A stretch of DNA of 64,000 bases, taken from contig NW_024609837.1 in NCBI RefSeq assembly GCF_016920785.2, forward strand, positions 22,129,565-22,193,564, written 5' to 3'. The notes beneath the pieces are model-generated. The model was not told where the DNA came from. It saw only the letters and a list, made by a program, of their open reading frames with translations, and did no database searches. The stretch's first letter is position 1. Each line of letters starts with the position of its first letter. The stretch is from Ixodes scapularis. Taxonomy: Eukaryota > Arthropoda > Arachnida > Ixodida > Ixodidae. Position numbers and translations under genes: made by a program. Positions 56,595-64,000 of this stretch are shown piece by piece.

Positions 56595-56939
56595 GTGAGT
56601 GGATAATTAGTGACCGTTCTCTTCTAAATGGTTTGGCTCGGCAACTATTTATTGGGTGCATTTAATTGTTTGGGTTGTCTCTTATAGCGCATTATGTTTT
56701 AACACCTGGTTACTAGATTTCACGTTCTCACAGATAAAACACTCGAGATGTAAATGATATCTTAAAACGTGCGACTAGCGTTATTCGTTAATGACACTAC
56801 TTATAAATAATTCCATATGCAGTAATAAAGAAGGAAAAAAAAGAGAAGGCGTGGTGCTGTTTCCGGTGTGTATAATAAAGAAGCTCATTCACTTGACTAA
56901 GTTCTTTGTCATACGAAACGTAAATTGTAATATGTAAGG

Positions 56940-59592
56940 GAAAATAAATAATAGCTTAAAAGTAGACAAGTACCTAAATTGCTTGGCTGAACATGGACTT
57001 CAATCAATGATTAAAGATATTACGAGAGAAGAAATTTTGGGTTTGCAATTGACAAGATCATGTATTGACCATATTTGCATTAGGAGCAAAAAATACTGTA
57101 AAGCTCACGTCACTGCTGAAAAATTAGCCGACCACTACTTTGTGGGAATAGCAATTCCAGAATTGGGTATTCCTGAAAGCGAAAGGGACCAAGTAACTAC
57201 ATATATCAACAACACAAAAGTAGATAAATACGTGAGAGAGATAAACTGGGAAAGCATAGCCAATGAAGAAGACCCCGAAATTATATACAATAAAATAAAA
57301 AATGCGTTTACGGATATATATAAAAAGTCGTCTGAACAGGTCACCGTAAAGAAAAGGAAAACAGGGAACCAATGGGTGACAAAAGAAATAGATCAACTAA
57401 TCAGAAAAAAAAAACAAAGCGTGGCGACTACTTAAAAGCAGTCCAGAAAGCAGCCAACGCAAGGAAGAGTACAGATCCATAAGAAATAAAGTGACATCAA
57501 TAATAAAAAAGGAGAAAAGAAATTATTTCTGGAAAAAGTTTGAAGACACCAAGGATCCAACTCAATGTTGGTCTGTAATTAATCAAGTACTGGGTAGAAA
57601 CACTAGACTGTCAATAGATCAAACAATCAAAAAGAACTTTGGGACATACTGCAATGATGAGAAAATAGCAAATGATTTTAATAACGAATTTATACAATCA
57701 ATAGAATTACTTTGCAATCATGGATACCAAAAGGAAACGGAAAATAGAGCTAGAATTGGAAACTCAATGTATCTCCCTGAAATGACCGAGGAAGATCTAG
57801 TAGAAATAGTAAGTAACATGAAAACAAACAAAGCAGTTGGAATCGACTCGATCAGACCGCGCGACATCAAAGAAAATGTAAATATAATTAAGACAGTATT
57901 GCTAGCATTGTATAATAAGAGCTTGGCCATCGGGAAGGTACCAAGTGGTTTAAAAACAGCTGTGGTAAGACCGATTTACAAGAAAGGAGATAAAAAAACT
58001 CTTCTTAACTATAGGCCTGTCTGTATTCTTCCAGTCCTTAATTACATAATGGAAAAATATGTCCATAAAGCGTTAAATGGCTTCATTAATAAATATAACC
58101 TATTAACAAAAACGCAATATGGTTTCAAGACAAATTCAAGTACAATTACTCTACTAGAAAACTTTAGTGATTTCGTAAATAAGAAACTAGACGAAGGGAA
58201 TTATGTGCTAGCACTGTTTATAGATTTTTCTCGGGCATTTGAAACAGTAAGGCATGAAACACTAATAGACAGACTATTCTCTTTAGGTGTCAGAGGTCAA
58301 CTATTAGACTGGTTCAAGGACTACCTTTCTGGTCGGACTCAGGTTGTCAAGATAGCAAGTAGCTTCAGTGAAAAGAGACTAGTAAAACATGGAGTGCCTC
58401 AAGGGACTGTATTGGGACCTATATTGTTTAATATATATATTAACGATATTGTGAATGTTCATTTAAATAGCGTGTTGTTTCAGTTTGCAGACGACACCGT
58501 TATTCTGTATGCAGATAAAGATTATACGACAGCCGAAAATAAAATTCAAGATGATGTTTACAAATTGGTTAAGTGGTACAAAGAAAATCAAATTATAATT
58601 AACACTAAGAAAACAGAGTTGATGTGTTTTAGAAGTCCACAAAGACGAACTCAAATGGAAGGGAATATAAAGATACATAGTGACTCATGTAAAAATTGTA
58701 ATTGTGAACCCCTGAAACTATCTACGAGTGTGAAATACCTAGGACTATACATTGACGAGCATCTCAAATGGAACCAACATGTGGAACACATCTGTAAACG
58801 ACTTAGATCAGTTGCAGCCCAATTATACCACCTAAGATCGTGTTTACCTCAACCAATATTAAAGATGATATATCATAGCTTAGGAAAATCAGTCTTAGTA
58901 TATGGAATTACTATATACGGGCACTGTGCAAAGTATTTACAAGATAAAATAAATTCTATCTTAAATAAAGTAGTAAAAAACTTGTATGTAGATGAAAATA
59001 GACCTTTACATTACATGTATCAACAGTTGGATATTCAAAAACTTAGTGACTTACTGGAATTAAATATTATAATTCAACATCAGTTCAGCGATAAATATAA
59101 AACAAAGTATATCCCGATAAGAAACCTAAGGCCTAAAAATTTATTCCAAGAACCAAAGGTTAAGACGAAATATGGGAAAGCAGTCAGAGCATCATATGTA
59201 CCTAGAGTGTTCAATAAGCTACCACCAAGAATAATAGAAATTACAAAAATAAGCGAGTTAAAACGTGAGTTAAAACAATGGTTTATTAACAGAAAAGAGC
59301 TGCAATAAGCAGAAGAGAAGTCTACCAGGGGTTGGAATCTAAATTGTGTAGTATTGTGTGTGTTATTTTGTAGAGAATTATGGAGTAAAGGTGTATATAT
59401 GTCTTGTTTTCATTTTTTTTTTTTTTTTTGTTTGCAAGGAACTGAACAAGTGTAAAAAAAGGGTTTGTTATAAGTGACTAGAGTTCTGTCGCTGCCCTAC
59501 GCACAAGCCGCTTAGGCTTATGTGGGGTATGTATCTCGGTAAAATTGTATGTGGAAAAGATGAAATAAAGATTATTATTATTATTATTATTA
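56940..59592 (+). mobile_element. AT-rich CR1/Jockey-type LINE, (ATT)n tail, 5'-truncated
   Basis: Starts within the endonuclease domain, contains an almost complete RT-bearing ORF2, and ends with AATAAAG followed by (ATT)n at 59571-59592. It is clearly richer in A and T than the other LINEs here. It lies 3' of the candidate first exon, possibly within its intron. Confidence 0.85.
56983..59308 (+). pseudogene. LINE ORF2 (endonuclease tail and reverse transcriptase), one frameshift
   Basis: The first part (56983-57435) ends the endonuclease: HGLQSMIKDITRE, CIDHICIR, DHYFVGIAI. At an A10 run (57405-57414) the frame shifts; the second frame continues WRLLKSSPE and YRSIRNKVTS, then from M57491 runs 605 codons to TAA at 59306-59308. 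Numbered from 57491, RT motifs are NYRPVCILP, TQYGFKTNSS, FIDFSRAFETV (Asp near 245), HGVPQGTVLGPILFNIYIND and FADD at 332-335, then KYLGLYIDEHLKW. The active-site Asp residues are present. No RNase H domain. Motif style fits the CR1/Jockey group. A one-base change in the A-run is the only break visible in the retained part. Confidence 0.88.
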
Positions 59593-59792
59593 CTCGAAAG
59601 AAAACGTAAAGGATGATAACACTCTGTTTTGACGGCGTCGACGACAAACAATACAAGCGACCTAACAAACAATAAAATAGAAAATTTTAGGCGAATGTTG
59701 AAACTAACTGCACAAATAATGAATAAACAAAAACTAGTTTTTTTCTAGTTTAAAAAAAAAAAAAAAAACGTTCACAAATCTTGGCAATGCGA
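59593..59792. other. Spacer with A17 run
   Basis: Short AT-rich segment ending in an A-run near 59752-59768. Nothing else recognised. Confidence 0.4.
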
Positions 59793-59795
59793 AAT

Positions 59796-60222
59796 GAGAG
59801 CGCAGCTCTTGGGGAAGAAGAGGGGAGGGTACGAAAGGAGAGGTATATCCCTCCTTCTCCTCCTTCCCCTCCTTTCCCTCGTCCTCCAATTCAGTTTCCC
59901 CGCTGAATTTAGCGTGAAAAATGACGTCACACGACTTGGTGTCACATCACCAATGAACAAATTCAGTTTCGCCGCTAGCCGCTAGATTTAGCGGGAAAAT
60001 TGACGGCGTGTGACCTCAAGACCGATTCAATTCCTCGCTAAACTTAGCTGGGAATTGAATTGGTGTTGAGGTCACATGGCGTCAATTATCCGCGGAGAAA
60101 CTGAATCTGTCCGGCGAATTTAGTGGAGAAACTGAATTTCCCCGGTAAATTCTGCAAAATACTGAGTATGCGTCGAGGTGACGCGACGTCAATTTTCTCG
60201 CTAAATTTAGCACTAAAAAGAA
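59796..60222. repeat. GAGAGCGCAGCTCTT terminus plus TTTAGCGGG / GTGACGTCA motifs
   Basis: Opens with GAGAGCGCAGCTCTTGGGG, the end sequence of the CRE-minisatellite element. It then contains palindromic CCGCTGAATTTAGCG, CGCTAGATTTAGCGGGAAAA and CTCGCTAAATTTAGC alternating with TGACGTCAC and GTCACATG blocks. It links the two repeat families found separately at 29.2 kb and 60.4 kb. Confidence 0.65.
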
Positions 60223-60345
60223 GTCAGCGCTCGCTTGTATAGCAGTCATTCGTCATCGTGAATGCCCGGTTAAAACATGAATCTCCATCGGCCGCAATAA
60301 ACTGCGCAGCCTTACCGAGGAGTAGGTGTACAAAAGTGGCGAAGC

Positions 60346-60395
60346 GGGCGAGTTGGTTCATGATATACAATTTAAAAGCGCTAACAAAGACGAGG
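60346..60395 (+). mobile_element. Possible SINE head (A box only)
   Basis: TGGCGAAGCGG at 60337-60347 and GGGCGAGTTGGTTCATG just after resemble a Pol III A box, but no B box is found before the next element begins at about 60396. Very tentative. Confidence 0.25.
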
Positions 60396-60534
60396 ACAAA
60401 CAAAGTGAAACCCGTTTACAACTCCCTGTAACGCCGAATTAGAGCGCAGCTCTTGAGGAGGAGGAGGGAAGGGTACTGGGGGGGGGGGGTCAAGGGACCT
60501 TGGGTGGGTGTCACGTGACCTAGGGGGGTCACGT

Positions 60535-61264
60535 GACGATGACGATGCCGATGACGTCATCAGTGATGATGACAATGACGATGCCGGTGACGTCATCAGT
60601 GATGATGACGATGACGATGCGGATGCCGGTGACGTCATCAGTGACGTCACTGATGACGTCATTCGCGATAATGACGATGACGATGCGGATGGTGGTGATG
60701 ACGATGACGATGCGGATGCCGGTGACGTCATCAGTGATGATGACAATGACGATGCGGATGCCGGTGACGTCATCAGTGATGATGACGATGACGATGCGGA
60801 TGCCGGTGACGTCATCAGTGACGTCACTGATGACGTTATTTGTGATGATGACGCTGACGATGCGGATGCCGGTGACGTCATCAGTGACGTCACTGATGAC
60901 GTCATCAGCGATGATGACGATGGCGATGTGGATGGTGATGAAGACGATGACGATGCGGATGCCGCTGACGTCATCAGTGACGTCACTGATGACGTCATCA
61001 GTGATGATGACGATGCGGATGCCGGTGACGTCATCAGTGACGTCACTGATGACGTCATCAGCGATGATGACGATGACGATGCGGATGCCGGTGACGTCAT
61101 CAGTGATGATGACAATGACGATGCGGATGCCGGTGACGTCATCAGTGATGATGACGATGACGATGCGGATGCCGGTGACGTCACTGATGACGTCATCATT
61201 GATGATGACGCTGACGATGCGGATGCCGGTGACGTCATCAGTGACGTCACTGATGACGTCATCG
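60535..61264. repeat. 42-bp + 24-bp minisatellite with about 25 TGACGTCA palindromes
   Basis: The core unit is 42 bp (GATGATGACGATGACGATGC then GGATGCCGGTGACGTCATCA and GT). It is often followed by a 24-bp palindromic module GACGTCACTGATGACGTCAT + CAGT. I count about 25 copies of the 8-bp CRE palindrome TGACGTCA. Because both unit lengths are multiples of three and lack stops, two plus-strand and two minus-strand frames remain open over 260 codons, giving Asp/Ala-, Met/Thr-, Ser/Ala- and Ile/Val-rich artefact peptides. Confidence 0.95.
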
Positions 61265-61495
61265 GGGGTCACGTGGCCCCGGGGGTCACTTGACTTGGGG
61301 AGCCACGTGACTTTGGGTGTCACGTGACCTTGGGGGTCACGTGACCTTGGGGTGACCTTGGGGAGTCACGTGACCTTGGGAGTCACGTGACCTTGGGAGT
61401 CACGTGACCTTGGAGTCACGTGACCCTTGGGGAGGGGTCACGCGACCTTGGGATGACCTTGGGGGTCAAGTGACCTTGGGATGACCTTGGTTACG
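61265..61495. repeat. GTCACGTGACCTTGGG minisatellite (E-box palindromes)
   Basis: About six copies of the 10-bp palindrome GTCACGTGAC, each followed by CTTGGG or a variant, at roughly 17-20-base spacing, plus degenerate copies. CACGTG is the E-box core, and GTCACGTGAC is the form bound by MiT/TFE-type bHLH-zip factors in animals. Whether any factor binds here is unknown. Confidence 0.85.
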
Positions 61496-61819
61496 CCGAC
61501 GGCGACGGCGACGGCGACGCCGCTCAAGCCGGGAACGGGCCCCTAAGAGCTGCGCTCTAAAAACACTTAAACCGACATCATTTGACCTCCCGGGTCACGA
61601 ATATCAAAATTATATTTCAAAATTGTTAAGCCATGTAGCCCCAACAGCACTTCTTTCAAAGTAGCGCTGAAACCCCTCCCCGGCGCGTTCGGCGTGAGAA
61701 GAGATTCGCGACGTATTATACAGAAGTTCTCAACGTTTCCGCGCCCGCCTTCCGTAAGCCTTACTTAAGGCTCATTCACACTGCCCCAATTTCTGACGTT
61801 AAGTTACGTTAGGTATAAG

Positions 61820-62648
61820 TAGGGTGTGTATTTTCCGGTGTTTATTTGTGAGAAAAATTGGCGGATGTTTTTCGGTGTTTATTTATTTTCAAAACACCGG
61901 TGTATTTCGGTGGAACGTCTCACGACGAGGCTAAAATCGGTGATTATCGGTGAAAAAAAAGCGATTGATCACAAAGAGTTCCAATTTTATTTACATAGTT
62001 CATACACTTCTTCTCTAGGAAGCAACTATTTCTCACACTTGGTTATTATAGTAGATGCAAGCATATTTTCATGCTTGCATCAACACGCAAGGAACGTGCT
62101 GCCGTCATGGCAGCACGTTCCTTGCGGTTCGCAACCCGCAATTATGAAAAAGCACGCTCCTGTACGACACGGACGTTGGCAGTGTCTTCCAGGAACCACA
62201 GCAACCTCTGAATACATGGCTTGCCCCGACATCACTTGGCCAGACACAATGAGGAAAAGGCACGTGAGAGCCTACCCTCCACTGCGTTAATTTTTCCACA
62301 AAAGGGGGCCATGGGACACACAATGGGGGAAAGGCGTATGAGAGCTTAGCTTCCACTGCGTTCACTAGACGCATTTGACCCCCAGAAGGGAGGGCGGACT
62401 GACGCCACCTGCAAGCCCTGTATAAACACTGGAAGAATGCAGGATCCACGAGATAACACGTTTGACGAACCTCCACGGGGAAAGGGGTTCGCTAGGTCGG
62501 AAACTAGCAACGACCGGTGTTTTTCGGTTTTGACCAGGGCGAAAATATCCAACCACCGGTGTTTTTCGGTTTTAACCGATTTTATATTTTCGTCACCGAC
62601 GGATGTTTATCGGTGTTTTTCGGTTAAAACCGGAAAATACACACCCTA
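61820..62648. mobile_element. 829-bp non-autonomous hAT element, 8-bp target duplication
   Basis: TIRs TAGGGTGTGTATTTTCCGG (61820-61838) and the exact inverse at 62630-62648. GGTATAAG flanks both sides (61812-61819 and 62649-62656). An 8-bp duplication with a TAGGG terminus is diagnostic of hAT. Subterminal CGGTGTTTTTCGGT-type repeats at both ends look like transposase-binding sites. No transposase frame. Confidence 0.92.
62054..62126. repeat. Two adjacent perfect hairpins within the hAT element
   Basis: Hairpin 1: GATGCAAGCAT (62054-62064) with its inverse at 62071-62081, 6-base loop. Hairpin 2: CGCAAGGAACGTGCTGCC (62086-62103) with its inverse at 62109-62126, loop GTCAT. They are separated by only four bases. 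Confidence 0.9.
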
Positions 62649-62811
62649 GGTATAAGTCACCGAAACATTCGTGTCTCGAATGTCGCGTGTCATGCTTTCC
62701 CCTTGAACTGGTAGCCTCGCCAGATATGAAGCACAGAGGTCCCGGGGACTGGTACGCAAGATTTTGAAACGTAACGTAAAGTAAGAAAATGGGGCAGTGT
62801 GAATGGGCCTT

Positions 62812-63837
62812 CAACCGAGGAGTCAAAAACGCACAAGGCATTTGAAACCTTTGTTAGTAACGTCACCACACCCAGCGGTGTTTTTTTTTTAATGTTTTTC
62901 GCGCGTTTATCGATATGTTCGGATGAAATACTTATGATATTCAGATTCGCACGTCAAAAATGCACTAGGATTCACCTCTAACTCGATTTCTTTTTAAAGA
63001 ACCTCATCACCTTCCTTTTAATTATTGCATCCATATAAATTTGTTTTACCGTGCGTGTAAAGAAGCCAGTTCGCAATAAATAATAAAAACGCTAAATACG
63101 ATTTTCGTTTGTTCTTATTTTTAGTAATGAGCAATGGATCAGTAATCCAGCTTTCGAAAATCTCCTTTTGGTTCCATAGTGACTTAGAAAGTAAGAAATG
63201 ACGGGCTCGATTGCTTATGTGTGTTCGCACTTTTTTTTTGTAGTTAGTTTATTGGCATTTTTATTGGCAAATGAACCAGTCTTTTCGGCTTCCAAGTAGT
63301 AAAAATGTGCTCTAGATTATCCGCACCGTGTGTCCTTAGTTGCGTCGTTAGTGACTATGATATATGCATGGCAATAATTTATTCGCGGCCAGAGTGGTTT
63401 GATTTCATACACTCATTGAGAGCCTAACGAATTCGGAACGTGGCTTATGACGTTCACAGTCTTAAGATTCTTAAGATTCTCCGAAGTCGCCACCCCGTGC
63501 GATTCTTAAGTTGTCGGTGAATAAAGTAAGCGTAAAAATATCCGCGCCATTGGACAGGATAAAAAAATAAAAAAATAAAAAATAAAGAAGGCTACACTAG
63601 AGTGTACTAGAAGGGACGAGTGGGACGAGCTACAGGCTCCGCTCGTGCTTTCATTTGTACCTCAAAATGTGGAAAGCGATCAGGTAGACCAAAGCCCCTT
63701 CGATCGCAGCGCCACCTTCGTAGAGCGTACTAGAAAGGACTAAATGAGTCGAACGAAGCGTTTTTTTTTTTTTTTTTTTGGCGCCGCCGCTTGTGGAACG
63801 ATCTTGGCGTTGGAACGCAACGCGTTTTTCATAAAAA
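62812..63837. other. No gene seen; T-runs
   Basis: AT-rich DNA with T-runs near 62880 and 63761-63779, and short near-repeats such as CTAGAAGGGAC and CTAGAAAGGAC (63608 and 63730). Confidence 0.45.
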
Positions 63838-63908
63838 CGGGCTAATCCGAACTGCTTCGCTCGTAGTGCCCAAGAGGGCGCTACGAGCGAAGCGGCTTGG
63901 ATTAGCCG
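63838..63908. repeat. Long imperfect hairpin, ~33-bp arms
   Basis: CGGGCTAATCCGAACTGCTT with CGCTCGTAGTGCCC pairs with GGGCGCTACGAGCGAAGCGG with CTTGGATTAGCCGG, with a few mismatches and a short AAGA loop. A-rich sequence on the left and T-rich on the right extend the pairing. Confidence 0.8.
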
Positions 63909-63964
63909 GTTTTTTTCCACATGCGGAGGTACAGTCTCCGGCAATATGAAAGACCCACTGGGAG

Positions 63965-64000
63965 CGCGTGGCCGAGGCGGTGGCTGGCGGGGGCGCTGAG
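63965..64000 (+). other. Possible tRNA or SINE start cut by the window end
   Basis: GCGTGGCCGAGGCGG at 63967-63981 resembles a Pol III A box (TGGCNNAGNGG). The B box, if any, lies outside the window, so a tRNA gene and a SINE cannot be told apart. Confidence 0.2.

Larger units (their letters stand above)
60439..61560. mobile_element. 1.12-kb TIR element filled by CRE and E-box minisatellites
   Basis: TTAGAGCGCAGCTCTT (60439-60454) is the exact inverse of AAGAGCTGCGCTCTAA (61545-61560). Inside are a G-run, the CRE minisatellite and the GTCACGTGAC array (both below), then a (GGCGAC)n tract near 61497-61523. The copy at 31.35 kb shares its left part, including about 40 bases outside the TIR, so the real left edge may be near 60396. 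No protein is encoded. Confidence 0.8.
61767..62811. mobile_element. Outer TIR element interrupted by a hAT element
   Basis: AAGGCTCATTCACACTGCCC at the left and GGGCAGTGTGAATGGGCCTT at the right form TIRs. Without the inserted hAT element it would be about 210 bp. The ends resemble the Harbinger-like MITE at 16.4 kb (AGG...ATTCACAC). TTA (left) and TCA (right) could be a mutated 3-bp duplication. Confidence 0.75.

Noticed and set aside
60381..61327. Four overlapping frames of about 260 codons in the minisatellite
   Set aside because: All are products of stop-free, multiple-of-three repeats (Asp-rich, Met/Thr-rich, Ser-rich, Ile/Val-rich). No non-repetitive protein segment exists.

Overview
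The window is eukaryotic nuclear DNA made almost entirely of repeats. There are no operons, ribosome binding sites or dense coding. It contains several lineages of non-LTR retrotransposon, many small terminal-inverted-repeat (TIR) elements, a long satellite array, poly(A) tracts and one plausible splice-bounded exon. The mix (I-type LINEs with RNase H, L1/Tx1-type LINEs, CR1/Jockey-type LINEs, Kolobok-, hAT-, Harbinger- and P-like elements) points to an arthropod. I lean towards a chelicerate such as a tick, but that is inference from repeat character and was not tested by any search.

Layout. 1-2336: no gene; a T26 tract and a small fold-back. 2337-11281: a satellite of 24 full monomers of 361 bp (one is 360 bp) with a decayed partial copy at each edge; the central part carries an 8-monomer higher-order unit of 2,888 bp present twice. 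11.6-20 kb: a mosaic of DNA-transposon relics, including a Harbinger-like MITE with perfect 30-bp TIRs and another whose empty site can be read in a sister repeat. 22 kb: the 3' end of an I-type LINE. 25.9-29.5 kb: palindromes and arrays of a TTTAGCGGGAAA motif. 31.4-35.2 kb: an I-type LINE (endonuclease tail, RT, RNase H, zinc finger) with one in-frame stop, joined to a CRE-rich minisatellite on one side and a Kolobok fragment on the other. 35.6-36.2 kb: a MITE between 120-bp direct repeats. 39.4-44.4 kb: a full-length but dead L1/Tx1-type LINE followed by a tRNA-derived SINE. 44.6-47.5 kb: a fold-back and two adjacent TTAA-flanked Kolobok elements, one with a THAP domain. 49.7-52.5 kb: more MITEs, including three elements stacked at one TATA site. 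52.6-55.9 kb: L1/Tx1-type remains broken by a 414-bp inverted repeat and a tRNA-like double palindrome. 56.1-56.6 kb: a candidate first exon with a signal peptide and splice donor. 56.9-59.6 kb: an AT-rich CR1/Jockey-type LINE with one frameshift. 60.4-62.8 kb: a TIR element filled with CRE and E-box minisatellites, then a hAT element nested in another TIR element.

How the parts relate. No cellular pathway is encoded here. The LINE machinery (CCHC ORF1 proteins, apurinic-type endonucleases, reverse transcriptases) would have moved itself and probably the SINE-like copies. The MITEs have no transposase of their own, and the only transposase trace is the THAP domain near 46.0 kb. The nesting gives relative ages: the elements inside another element are the younger ones.
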